Assembly: GCA_907165135.1 (NCBI GenBank)
Contig: OU015566.1
Span: 5,502,157 to 5,566,156, forward strand
From: Oikopleura dioica
Lineage: Eukaryota; Chordata; Appendicularia; Copelata; Oikopleuridae
Length of the DNA: 64,000 nucleotides
Reading direction: 5' to 3'
Shown: positions 1 through 9,590 of the stretch, piece by piece
How the letters are laid out: each line of letters opens with the position of its first letter
How positions within the stretch are numbered: the stretch's first letter is position 1
Notes under the pieces: generated by a model
What the model was told of the DNA's origin: nothing
The model's input: only the letters and a program-made list of their open reading frames with translations
The model's database searches: none
Translations under genes and position numbers: made by a program

Positions 1-745
1 CATTTTTTTTAAAGAAAAAGTCTGGTCTGAAAAGTCTTGTCCGTTAATGCCCGTAAAATTTAATGGGAAAAAAAACGAATTTTTATCGAAATAAACCCGA
101 CAAGACCAAAAAAAAAACTTTTAAAATTAAATTCGGCAGACAATACATCGAAATATTGAGTTCCTTTCAAGCCAATTTTAAAAAATCAAGGGACTGGCCT
201 GGGACAAGAATCGCAAGGTTATTGCTATTTTTGAAAGTCCCTAATTAGGACTGGCAATAAATGAGCGGAATAATGAAGGACCTAATATTCTTAATTTAAC
301 CAATTTTCCTTGAGACTCGGTCCTCAAAGTTCCGGCTTCGCACCATCAAAAAGACATATCATCAAGTTATCATCAATATTTCCCGTAAAAAAGTCAAAAA
401 TTTTGATATTTTTAAATTTTAAACTGAAATCCTGGCTTATTTTATCAAACAATGACGTTGATTCAGGCTTTTTTAAACGAATTCGATTTCAAATCGTGCT
501 TTTTTACGGATTTTTTCGGATTCTGCCCGGATTTTACAAACACGGACAAAAGTCTGGGGTTGTCCGGATTTCACGGACAAATACGGACAAATACGGATTT
601 TGTCCGGATCGTGACAAAAGTCCGGTCTAGGCTGTCCGTTTTTTCCTCAACCAATAGACTAAAAGTCTATTCTGTCCGTACGGACAAGACCGGACAGACA
701 CGGATAAAATCCGTACACGGACATGTCCGTTTAGAACCCTGTTCC
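1..745. repeat. GTCCG/CGGAC-rich palindromic repeat, cut by the window edge
   Basis: The block from about 480 to 740 is built from short direct and inverted copies of TCCGGA, CGGACAAA and TTTGTCC, and similar words (GTCTGGTC, TTGTCCG) occur in the first 60 bases. No convincing gene is present; the short open frames run through the repeat words. It resembles in style the tandem CCCGACAAAAA arms of the element at 6420-7720, but the core word differs. The left end is probably outside the window, so no termini or target duplication can be assigned. Confidence 0.5.
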
Positions 746-1082
746 TGACCCTATCCGTTCCTATCCTCATTTGACTAAGTTTATCTTCCTCGTTGTCTCC
801 GAAATTCTACATGTATTTTAGCGAACTCAAGACCCACAAGTCAAGTAATTCAAGTTTCCCGAGATCCTTCGCCCTCAAGACTTTTTCGATTAACAGGCCA
901 AGGCTCTTCCTTTTCATTCGGTACCCAAAGTGTTCAAGCGCTGCAAAAGTTCGAAGATATGGAACAATAACCTTTTTTCCTCCTGCCTTATTTCTAAATA
1001 GAAATTTTCAATTGAAAATTTTAAAAAACCTCAAGTACTCTTCCTGTATTATTTTTGTTTAACAAAACATGCCTGTTCATAT

Positions 1083-2307
1083 CTCAATAAAAAATGCTTG
1101 CGAAAATTTTTATTTTGGGAATAGTTAACTCTTCGACAGAATTGGAGCGAGGATTGGAGCAAAAAAGACGAAGCACAGCCAACAACAAAAACATGCAAAA
1201 ACACCTTTTTGGGAACCCTCTTCTTCTAAAAATTTCATTAAAAACTTCTCAAAGTTTTAGTCTTACCTTTTTTCACTTTTACTTTGCTTGATTCAACCGA
1301 TGAAACCTCTTGCCGGGTAGTCTGCCTCGGAAGTATTTGTTTCGCCGGTGTTATTGGAATTGTCTGCTCGACATTAAGGGGGTCCCCATTGGTTTTGCAA
1401 AAGTCGGAATTTTAAAATCCTTTGATAATTTTTGAAAAGCTGAGGTAAAGAGCAACAAAAAATTTATTAACCATTTTTCCCTTTTGTCAAGAAAATGTCC
1501 CGAAAATCGACCTTGAAGTGGCCAATTTTGATGTTCAAGTGTGAAAATGAAAAAATTATCTCATTTTTAAATTAGTCCTTATGCCTTATACGACACATTT
1601 TTAGAAAGCTTTAAAAGCTCAAATTGAGCTCAGCTTTCTATTTATGCCAAAAAATAAGAGTCTAGGTCATGCCCGGAAGCCAATTCAAAGGGCCGAAATT
1701 TTCAAAATCGTACTTTTTTTAAATCCTCTATATTACATAAACATTTGTTGGGGAATCCTACCCTTCATTACTTTTTTAGATTAAGGTTAGTTGTTTCTAA
1801 AAGCATAGCTAGTTTGAAAAAAATCTGTTATTTTTTGGGCTTGAGGCGTGTTTGAAAATGAGCCAAAATCGGTATATTTCTCGAGTAAGACCTCTTTCGA
1901 GCTCTCTAGCGCCCAAACCGCTTGATAATTTTTTTTCTCCAAAATTACATTTTTAGTTGAAGGTTAGATCTACAGTTTAGAAGTGTAAAAATTCAAAAAT
2001 ATAAGAGCATCTATTGATCAGCGCTGTTGAAAAATAGGTCGTTTCGCAAAATCCAATGGGGACCCCCTTAATTATGATCGGTGCTGGGCTGGGGGGACTT
2101 GTATTTTGTGCAAAATTTTCTCCCGCGACTGGAGGACCTTCGGTCAGAGTTAGAAATGCATAAAACTGGTACTAGTATTTATTTTTCAAGGGAAATGATT
2201 TTTCGATGTATTTCGAACCCTGTCTTGAGCAGGTTGAGCGGGAGCTTGATAAAAAGCTGGATAGGGAGCATTTCTTGGTGAGCCCCCTTGATCCCCGAAA
2301 TAAGACA
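1083..2307 (-). pseudogene. Paralogue of the 2603-2815 gene, split by a transposon
   Basis: Read on the minus strand it starts MSYFGDQGG, runs through a Pro/Ala-rich stretch, then reaches a segment ending KQILPRQTTRQEV that aligns with KQALPRQATANEL in the neighbouring 70-residue gene. The two halves are separated by a 690-bp TTAA-flanked element (1378-2067). With one TTAA copy the frame runs through as APIIINVEQTIP, matching TPIVINIIQEQ in the neighbour. A good donor (AAAAAG/gtaagac) near 1270 could lead to an exon ending at 1083 with a hydrophobic stretch (ACFLLLAVLRLF), possibly a membrane anchor. The family is unknown. An in-frame stop also lies soon after the Pro-rich part, so either a further intron or decay is present. 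Confidence 0.45.
1378..2067. mobile_element. 690-bp non-autonomous TTAA element with inverted termini
   Basis: Both ends carry the same inverted terminus, GGGGGTCCCCATTGG followed by (A)TTTTGC, and each end is flanked by TTAA (1374-1377 and 2068-2071). A TTAA target is the known signature of piggyBac-type transposition. No transposase frame is visible inside, so this is a MITE-like derivative. It lies in the coding part of the minus-strand paralogue described at 1083-2307. Confidence 0.75.
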
Positions 2308-2602
2308 TTTTTCAAACTAAAATCATCTTGAAATGTCACCAAAACACAGTTTCTGCTCTAGAAATATCGGGGAATTTACCTTTCTTTTTTGCAAAGAAAA
2401 TAAGGGTATCTGTCTTGTGATGACAAAAAGTTGAGATAACTGAACAGCTTCTTGCATTTTGATATATTTTCAATTTATTCTGAAAAAATAATAATAATTA
2501 AAAACATACTAGTAACAGTAACGACAGCAGACAGCAGAGAAAAAATCATGAGCGCACACTGCTGTTTTGCGGAGCAATAACCATACGCTTAAAAATTTGG
2601 AG

Positions 2603-2815
2603 TTAACTAGGAATAAGATAATTTCTCAAACTTTGATTCTGCTGGTGAGCAACTCTTCGTAGCTGGGGCTTCCCTTCAGCTAGTGCAAGCTCATTCGCAG
2701 TAGCTTGCCTCGGAAGTGCTTGTTTTGCTTGTTCTTGAATTATATTTATAACAATCGGTGTTTCGGTGTTCGCGGGACCATTTCCGTATAATCCCTGTTG
2801 ATCCGAAAAAGACAT
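2603..2815 (-). CDS. Small polar protein of unknown function, 70 aa
   Basis: A single minus-strand reading frame starts MSFSDQQGLYGNG and ends LRNYLIPS. It has no signal peptide or membrane segment as read here, and is rich in Gln, Ala and Asn. The support for its being a gene is a diverged paralogue at 1083-2307 that keeps the N-terminal MS-F-DQ-G start and the PIVINI...AKQALPRQ core, so selection or recent duplication has preserved the frame. The paralogue seems to continue into a further exon with a hydrophobic segment, so the C-terminus given here may be an intron read-through. Function not recognised. Confidence 0.4.
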   Translation of the reverse strand: MSFSDQQGLYGNGPANTETPIVINIIQEQAKQALPRQATANELALAEGKPQLRRVAHQQNQSLRNYLIPS

Positions 2816-2936
2816 TTTCAACTAAAAGCATTTCGAAGGACCGGAAAAAAACACAGTTTTGCTCTAGAGATATTTTCAAAATTGTCAAAATGTTCTTGTT
2901 TTTAATAATTTCTCTTCCCTATAACATTCAATTCAG

Positions 2937-3952
2937 ATGTTGAGACTGAAAAAACTGAGTCGACCGAGTCTGAACCTTCGATCTCGAGTTCCAGAGCGAG
3001 CATCATCAAATATCCAGCAAAAAGCGCCACTCAAAGGAGCTCCGAGACCAGATGGAATCGACACCCTTAAATTCGAGCAAGTCAACGTTCAGGAGATCCA
3101 AAAACGATTTGACTCTGTAGAAGACTCGCTCAGACAGATCAAAGCTGCTAGAACGAGCGATCCTGATGCAGGTAGAAAGGAGAAGCCAAGCATTTCCAAA
3201 TCATGTTTTTAAGACGAGAATACAAAAATGTTTCGTATTGGATTTTGGGTTTCTGCGATAGTATTCTCCGCTGGGTTCTTTTATGCTTGTTTCGATCAAC
3301 TAGTGGTTAATAAGGTGAGCAGAAAATGGTCCAAATCTCATTTTGCTTCAATTGGCAAGAAATCTGAGTCAGGGTCCTGAAGCCTTCAGGCTGAAGGGGG
3401 AGTAGGTCCTAAGTTAGGACCGTCCTAATCCTAACCCTTAACGGTTTAGGTAGGTTAAACCTTACTCTTCAGGGGCCCTCAATCACTGATTGAGCGCCGC
3501 TTACTGAGGTTGCCGAGCCCAGACTAAGGGTGTCCCGCACTATCTCTCCGATAGATAACACCCTCTTAAAGGATTCATAACATTCAGGGTGGAGCATTCG
3601 TAACTCGCGAACAAAACGCTCGCGCATACGAAAAACAAGCAGAAATCCTCCATCTCTACGAAAATAACATCACAAAGAAAGATTATCTAAACAAGCAATT
3701 GGAAGAAAGAAGACGCGAGTATCAAGAAAAACGAGCAGAAGAAGATAAATCAGTAATGCCGTCCGAATGGCGTCGAGCAAATCTGGTATTTCAAATTTCT
3801 TGAATAATTGATTCATTTTATGATCTCAGAAAATCAATCCAGCTGAAAATTATTTGGAAGAAATTAAACGAGTTGGAGAAAGAGAAGAAGATCCGCGAAG
3901 TTTAGAAGAAATTAAAGCTAGCGTCGAAAGACTTTCAAATTCAAACCGTTGA
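2937..3952 (+). CDS. Probable mitochondrial single-pass membrane protein, 218 aa
   Basis: Exons 2937-3171, 3214-3314, 3588-3785 and 3830-3952 join in phase to 218 codons plus stop. The N-terminus is rich in Arg, Lys and Ser with no acid residues (MLRLKKLSRPSLNLRSR), like a mitochondrial presequence. Residues about 86-105 form one hydrophobic segment (IGFWVSAIVFSAGFFYAC), followed by a charged, helical, probably coiled-coil tail (KQLEERRREYQEKRAEED). The family was not recognised; a respiratory-chain assembly or inner-membrane structural protein is only a guess. A CAG sits immediately before the ATG and may be a spliced-leader acceptor. The ATG at 3228 could be mistaken for a separate gene start, but the 41-nt GT-AG intron before it keeps the frame. 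Intron 2 (273 nt) holds a repeat. Confidence 0.75.
3340..3560. repeat. Repeat inside an intron: CTGAGTCAGGGTCC family and TTAGG-like words
   Basis: This part of a 273-nt intron starts with CTGAGTCAGGGTCCTGAAG, a word that recurs at 27.7, 28.3, 32.5 and 36.4 kb, and is followed by a palindromic stretch with CCTAA/TTAGG words and the inverted pair GCCTTCAGG / CCTGAAG. It explains why this intron is several times longer than its neighbours. No terminal duplication was found. Confidence 0.45.
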
Positions 3953-4010
3953 TTTTCGCGCCTTAAACTGCAATTTAAAATTCCCGCTTCTTCAATTTTC
4001 AATTTTTCGA

Positions 4011-4032
4011 TTTTCAGACTGAAACAAGAAAC
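4011..4032 (+). promoter_or_regulatory. Candidate spliced-leader (trans-splice) acceptor before CHMP1
   Basis: A U-rich tract ending TTTTCAG lies 15 nt before the CHMP1 ATG and within 80 nt of the upstream gene's stop codon. No donor for an upstream 5' exon fits in that gap. In larvaceans, downstream operon genes get a spliced leader at such acceptors, so this is the expected operon junction. Inference from spacing and motif only. Confidence 0.55.
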
Positions 4033-4765
4033 ATGGGAGCGGATCAATCCAAACAGCTGGAGAATACTCTTTTCAACCTGAAGTTTTCGTCGAAAAATTT
4101 GGCCAGAGAGTCGAAGAAATGCGTCAAAAGTGAGGCGGAAGAAAAGACGAAGCTGAAGAAGGCGATTCAAAAGGGAAATATGGAAGGTGCCAGAATTCAT
4201 GCGGAAAATGCCATTCGCCAGAAAAATCAGGTACCCTTCCTTTAGAATTGCACTTTGCCATTCTCCCTGACCTTATCTTTCTTTGCCAGTACAACAAGTA
4301 CCTGAAAATTAAGGCGCTGAATTTTCTACGTCTTTCATCCCGCGTTGACGCAGTAGCTTCTCGAGTTCAAACAGCAGTGTCGATGCAGCGCGTGACAAAA
4401 GACATGACCTCGGTCGTCCGCTCGATGGAAGGGGCGCTCAAATCCATGAATCTCGAGCAGATTTCCAATATGCTCGACCGTTTCGAAAAGAGCTTCGAAA
4501 ACTTGGACGTTCAATCGCAGGTCATGGAGGAAACTGTCGGCGGCGTTACTGCCCAGTCTGTTCCAGAAGCTTCTGTCCAGGTTTTCAGCATGATTCTAGC
4601 TCGGTTTTTAAGCGTTTGTTTTAGTCTTTGATGCAAGAAACAGCGGACGAACACGGACTGGAATTGAACATGGAGATTCCCGGCGCAGCGCAAACTCAAA
4701 TCGCCACGGCTACTGGAGACCAGGACGAATTGAGCCAACGATTGGCAGCTTTGAGACAGACTTAG
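4033..4765 (+). CDS. CHMP1: CHMP1, ESCRT-III subunit
   Basis: Exons 4033-4230, 4290-4580 and 4625-4765 give 209 aa. CHMP1 polymerises on endosome and midbody membranes for vesicle budding and abscission and recruits the AAA ATPase VPS4. Family hallmarks are [41 protein letters not shown] and [16 protein letters not shown] in the basic helical core, plus a C-terminal MIT-interacting motif, [11 protein letters not shown]. The acceptor with the pyrimidine tract (CAG at 4287-4289) inserts eight residues (YNKYLKIK) between RQKNQ and ALNFLR, where family members have none; an AAG at 4311-4313 would remove exactly these. AATAAA follows at about 4780. Second gene of a likely two-gene operon. Confidence 0.93.
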
Positions 4766-5121
4766 GGAGGAGTTTTGAAATAAATGAAGAGAACGGGAAA
4801 AATGCTTCTTACACTTTGGTAAGGCTCTCTTTTTGGTTGAAAACTCTAAGAAAGATGCCTTGAAATTACACCGTTTTTCCTCGATGACGACCCAAGTAAC
4901 CGTACTACGCTGGGATTCCCGCCATCTTCGTTAATTTTCCTCCTTCCTTATCCCTTTTTGAACATTTTTAATTGCAAAACTTCATGAAAAAAGCTAATCA
5001 ACCCTTTTCATCCCTTTCTTTTCTCGAATTTCTTTCTTGTTTACGGCTAACATCACCTCGTAGTTCAAAAAAATCAAATTACATTCTTCTTACGCCTCTT
5101 TATCTTGCTCGTTTTAGAATT

Positions 5122-8100
5122 ATGAATGTCGAGAGTATTCTAGCAGCTGGGAGATTCAGGGTGCTGAATGAGCCGAGAGGGTTTATAAGGATTCTCCAGT
5201 GGGTTTTGGCTATTGTCGCCTTTGCTACATGCTCTGGTTATACAGGTAGAACAGATCATTTCCCCAATAATTCAAGAATCGCGCTAGAAACTCTTACATT
5301 TACGTCTCATTGTATTCCCGCTGGAGAAGATGATTCTGAAGCAAAAGTGACCGATCAAAAGATTATAATCGAGTACCCGTTCAATATTGCCAAATCAAAC
5401 AAGGACTTTCACAAATTTGACGATTCCTGCGAAACTGAAATTCCTGTCACTCTTGCTGGAGATGTCAGGTATTCATAGAGCGAAATAGCTAAAACTTGAA
5501 TGCTTTTAGTCCATCTGCGTCTTGGTACGTTTTTGTGGGAGTAATTGCGTTTCTGTATTGTATGCTGGCTCTTGGATACTACGTTTTCATGGGTGAGTAA
5601 AGTTTATTTTGAAAGTTTACTGATCAGAAAAGGGAAATGATATTTTCTTTGTTGAATTTCTTGTTGCATTTGGGGCAGCGCGGGCTGGAATCAAAGCTTT
5701 TTTCAATGCAAGCAAGGCCAAACATATGTCCACAGGATGTAATGCAAGCTTGCCAGTGATCCTTCGTATTGTAAGTTTCCATGCAAATATCGCAGTGTGG
5801 AATTAAATCTATCGACGAAGTTGAAATATCTTCTTTGATTTTTTGTTTGATTGATTCTAGCTCTTGCTCTTTGATATGAATATCATCCTTCAAATTCTGG
5901 ATTCTCTCTTCGCAAATGTCAATTCGCTCTTGAATCACCAGATATTCCTCATCATCTTTTTCTTCTTCAGCAGCGAAATCGAAGAGCTCGAAGTTGTCGT
6001 TCAAAATTTGCACTCTTTTTCTAGTTCCTACATACTCAGTTTTGAGAGCAGCTGTCATTTCCTCGTATGATTTTATTTTTTTCTCGTTCAAGGTGATTTC
6101 GTTTCTCAGATTTTTTGTTTGTTCTTTTGCTTCAATGATTTTGACTTTCTTTGAATTGCAGGTTTGCATTAATTTTTCGAAAAAGTCTTCATCTGGATCA
6201 ATTTTTCGCGGAGGAGAAGGACGATCAAGATAAGGGATTCCCTCTTCCGATTCTATGTCACTGAGAATCTCAATTGTAGGTCTTTTAGACCCCCAATACG
6301 CCATAGCTAGGTTACTCAGTTAAAATATTAAAAATAACAAAAAATCTCCACCTCAAGCGCTTTATTCTGATTCGAGAAAAAATCAACGCAAATATTTGTG
6401 GGAGACTCAGACTGGTAGTCTAGGATCGACAAGTCCCACCCGACACCCGATCGAAAACCGACGTTTTTGTCGGGTTTTTGTAGGATTCTGCCCACCCTAC
6501 AAAAATCCGATGTTGAAATTTCGGCAACCCTATAAAATCGGGTTTTTGTAGGGTCATTTATCGGATTTTTGTAATGTATTTTCGTCGGGTTTCTCTTCGT
6601 ATCTACTCATCAGTTTGATTAAAGACAGTACCCGAAATTCTGTTAGCCAAAAACATATGTCTTTTTTTCGCCGAATTAGATTCATTACTTGATTCAACTT
6701 CAGTGTTGTGAAAACCCGACAAGAACCCGACAAAGACCCGATAAAAACCGGATGGAGGGACAATTGTCCGCACACAAGCCATGAGGCGCTGCACTACACC
6801 GCGCTACTAGCCAAGAGATGGGGGCGCAACGGAGCGCGCGCTGATATCAAAATCATCAGCAGGGATCAAAGTCTTTGATTCAAAGAACACTTCTCGTTGT
6901 TTTGAATATATTTATCTAGTACCAATCTAAACAAATAATTTTAATTTATCACCTAACAAAAAGATAAAGAATGGTTGTTCTGCCAGAATTGGACAGATTC
7001 TCAGAATTTCTTGAACATATATCATCAAAAATACAATATTAGAACCTAAGTGCCCCTCACCACGGGGCTTCGCCCCTTAGGTCCTAAGATGCCGGGGTCT
7101 AGTCTAGGGTTACTTAGGGTTACCTGCGGTAACCCTAACTAACCCTAGCCTATCCCCCTCGGGTAAGTTTGTTCTGTCATTTTGCCCAGTGCCCCCTAAC
7201 CCTAACCTCGAAAATAGAAAGTACTTTTAGCTAGAATAAGTTCTTATCAGCAAAAGTCTTTATTTCAGCAGATAGAGGAGAGATTTCTATCCCCCTCGGG
7301 TGAGTTTGTTCTGTCATTTTACCCAGTGCCCCTAACCCTAACCTTTATTTTAGCCAGTACTATTAACTAAAGTTAAATAATAAATAATAATAATAATCGT
7401 GAATTTGAATTCTTGATCGAAGCTTTCTTGGGAGGAAAGAGAGTTTCAATTTGGCGCGGGTGACTCTCGAGCGCTACTTATTGAGGTGTAGTAGCGCGGT
7501 GTGGTAGCGCTGCCTATGGCTTGTGTGCGGACAATTGTCCCATCTCCCATAAAAACCCGAAAAATACCCGACAAAAACCCGAAAAATACCCTACAAAAAC
7601 CCGATAAAAACCCGACAAAAACCCGACGAAAACCCGACAAAAACCCGATCGGAAAAATCAGACTTCAAGAAAATCCGACGAAAACCCGACCCGGATTTCG
7701 GGGGCATTTGTCGATCCTAGCTGGTAGTTGCTTCGTTAACATTTTCTTCTAGAACCAAATCTTCGTGAAAACGACGAAATCCCTGCTTACAACAACGTCG
7801 ATCTTGTCATCACTGGCGTCCTCGTCTTCTTCTGGCTTACTGGTACATCGACTATGGCGTGGGGCAAGAACCAGCTCGACTTTATCCTTACCCACGGAAA
7901 CATCGTCAAAGAAGCGGAACTCAAAGATTTCTGCGAGATCCCGAATAAATGCACAGTCACGGCGGCAACTTTTGTCAAATTAAACGCGTCGGTTGCATTT
8001 GGCTTTTTGAATTTCTTCTTGTGGCTTGGAAGTCTTTGGTAAGAACATCATCATCAAATTCGTTGAATACGAGAAATGCTCTAGGTTCGTCTGGAAAGAA

Positions 8101-8154
8101 GCCTCCTTCTTCAAGCGAGCACCTCTGGCTTCTTCTCCCCCAGTTACCGCCTAA
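5122..8154 (+). CDS. SYP: Synaptophysin-family synaptic vesicle membrane protein
   Basis: Exons 5122-5468, 5510-5592, 7753-8038 and 8085-8154 join to 261 aa. The MARVEL-domain protein has four membrane segments: FIRILQWVLAIVAFATC, YVFVGVIAFLYCMLALGYY, DLVITGVLVFFWLTGTSTMAW and ASVAFGFLNFFLWLGSLWFVW. Motifs shared with vertebrate synaptophysin are FRVLNEP-GFIRILQWV-AI-AFATC near the start and LNASVAFGFLNFFLW in segment 4, with Cys in the lumenal loops. The cytoplasmic tail is only about 20 residues (FFKRAPLASSPPVTA) and lacks the long Tyr-Gly-Gln repeat tail of the vertebrate protein, so it is closer in length to synaptoporin-like or invertebrate forms. A TTTTAG acceptor lies 5 nt before the ATG. 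Intron 2 is 2.16 kb and holds a minus-strand RING gene and a transposon. Confidence 0.93.
5624..6304 (-). CDS. RING-finger protein nested in a synaptophysin intron
   Basis: One uninterrupted frame of 226 aa. Residues about 50-165 are charged and heptad-like (coiled coil), followed by a C-terminal C3HC4 RING: CDICMETY, then TSCGHMFGLACI, then RCPKCNKKF. RING proteins of this type are E3 ubiquitin ligases; the substrate cannot be told. The N-terminus contains an acidic-serine cluster (ILSDIESEEG) that could be a SUMO-interacting motif as in SUMO-targeted ligases, but only one is obvious. It is antisense to the host gene and lacks introns, while all its neighbours have them, so it may be a retrocopy. 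It starts just inside the host intron and its stop is close to the host donor site. Confidence 0.8.
   Translation of the reverse strand: MAYWGSKRPTIEILSDIESEEGIPYLDRPSPPRKIDPDEDFFEKLMQTCNSKKVKIIEAKEQTKNLRNEITLNEKKIKSYEEMTAALKTEYVGTRKRVQILNDNFELFDFAAEEEKDDEEYLVIQERIDICEERIQNLKDDIHIKEQELESIKQKIKEDISTSSIDLIPHCDICMETYNTKDHWQACITSCGHMFGLACIEKSFDSSPRCPKCNKKFNKENIISLF
6420..7720. mobile_element. 1.3-kb hAT-like non-autonomous element with long inverted arms
   Basis: The termini are inverted copies of CTAGGATCGACAA and the element is flanked by an exact 8-bp direct repeat, CTGGTAGT (6412-6419 and 7721-7728). Eight-bp duplications are typical of hAT transposons. Each arm of about 350 bp is made of tandem CCCGACAAAAA-type units (GGGTTTTTGT on the other arm) and of an inner part shared in inverted orientation (GACAATTGTCCGCACACAAG, near 6768 and 7520). 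No transposase frame is seen. It lies inside synaptophysin intron 2. Confidence 0.8.
7145..7346. repeat. Direct repeat with interstitial CCCTAA words
   Basis: A unit of about 57 bp starting TATCCCCCTCGGGT and ending in CCCTAACCCTAACC occurs twice (near 7151-7208 and 7289-7346). Short TTAGGG/CCCTAA runs surround it from 7040 to 7200. It sits in the central part of the hAT-like element. The runs are too short and interrupted to be a telomere. Confidence 0.55.
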
Positions 8155-8446
8155 GCCCGACCGTACCAAATGATCGTTTCACATCTTTTTTCTTCATCTT
8201 CTTTTTCGAATTCTTTCAAGTTCACTACCGTTTTTCCGAAATTTCACAGACCGGGCTCAAAATTCTACCGCTTTATTTTCAGCCAATGGCACCATCTTTA
8301 TTGACCTATTAACTCTTTTTCTTATCAACTTTATAAACACCACATGTGACATGTACCCGCGATAAAACTTCACTTATCTTTTATTCCGACTTTTGCCTTG
8401 TTAATAATCACATAACTACAAATATTCATTCTTCCTCGCTTTAAGA

Positions 8447-9486
8447 ATGGCACAAGCAGGAAAAGCAAAGCATGAATACATCCTTCCAACAAAACATATA
8501 AGCAATCCGATGGTTTTCGGCAAATTCCAGCGCTCGCAAGGCTACCACACGCTCATCAAATTCATCAGTCGAACGAGCTCAGCATTGGTGAACACAACGA
8601 TGCTCACAGAGCTGGAGATATCACCGACGGTGCAGTCCTTGATTCAATTACTCGACAGCTTGGACGAAGCGATTGATCAAATTCCTCCGGAAGAACAGAA
8701 ACCTGGCGCAGTGAGGTTCGGAAATCCGAGTTATCGAAAATGGTTTGAAAGGATGCACGAAATTGTAAAAGAAAAATTGGCCAATATTCTTGCCGATTTT
8801 CCAGGAGCTGATTATGGTAAGATTTGCAGCTGTCTTTTCTTCAGCCTTTTTAGAATTGTCTGTTTACCTCTGCGAATCGTTCGGAAATGCGACAAGAATT
8901 GACTACGGCACTGGTCACGAGACAAATTTCATCGCTTTCTTGTGTTGTTTGGACCTTGTGGGCGCTGTAAACAAAAGCGACGACAGAGCCTTGATTCTTG
9001 CCCTATTCCAGCGATATCTTGTTCTGGTGCGCCGCCTTCAAATCGACTACAAAATGGAGCCGGCTGGCAGCCACGGGGTTCACTCGCTAGATGACTACCA
9101 GTTTCTCTGCTTTCTCTACGGCTCAATTCAGTTGGGCTCTCAAGGAGATTTGCAACCGGCGGATTTTCCTAAACCAGAAGTTGTTGAAGCTCATAAAGAT
9201 AAGGTAAAATGACGCTTGTTTATGAATCTCCCTCCTAACGACATTTCAGTACATGTTTCTTCAAGCAATCGACTTCATCAACAAGGTCAAAACCGGACCA
9301 TTCTGTGAGCATAGCTGCACTCTCTGGGGCGTTTCGGGAGTTCTCCTTTGGGACAAAGTAATCAATGGCTTCATGAAAATGTACAAGGCGGAAGTGCTTG
9401 GAAAATTCCCAGTCATGCAGCACTTTTACTTTGGCTCTCTCCTTCGCCTGGAACCAATGACGCACGTGTTCTCTCGTCCAAACTAG
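8447..9486 (+). CDS. PTPA: PP2A phosphatase activator (PTPA, peptidyl-prolyl isomerase)
   Basis: Exons 8447-8816, 8854-9203 and 9250-9486 join to 318 aa, close to the family's usual length. PTPA loads metal and activates the catalytic subunit of protein phosphatase 2A using ATP. Diagnostic segments are FGNPSYRKWFERM, SVYLCESFGNATRIDYGTGHE, YKMEPAGSHGVHSLDDYQFL, and the C-terminal KTGPFCEHSCTLW with MYKAEVLGKFPVMQHFYFGSLL. All conserved blocks are present, so the gene looks intact. Introns are 37 and 46 nt. UBLCP1, another phosphatase-linked gene, follows 104 nt downstream on the same strand, so the two may share one transcript. Confidence 0.95.
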
Positions 9487-9590
9487 AACTAATTTTAAAG
9501 TTTACTTTCCTGCCAGTTTCAAAATGTCTTGCTATTATTTATTTGCTGTTTATAATCCTAAGCTGTCGACAATGAAAGAAAACGATTAAG

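Noticed and set aside
3228-3952. A separate gene starting at ATG 3228, only 15 nt after a stop at 3212
   Set aside because: A 41-nt GT-AG intron (3172-3213) joins the upstream exon in phase, so this is one gene.
7040-7350. Telomere or chromosome end from CCCTAA runs
   Set aside because: Runs are only two or three units long, interrupted, and inside an intron-borne element.
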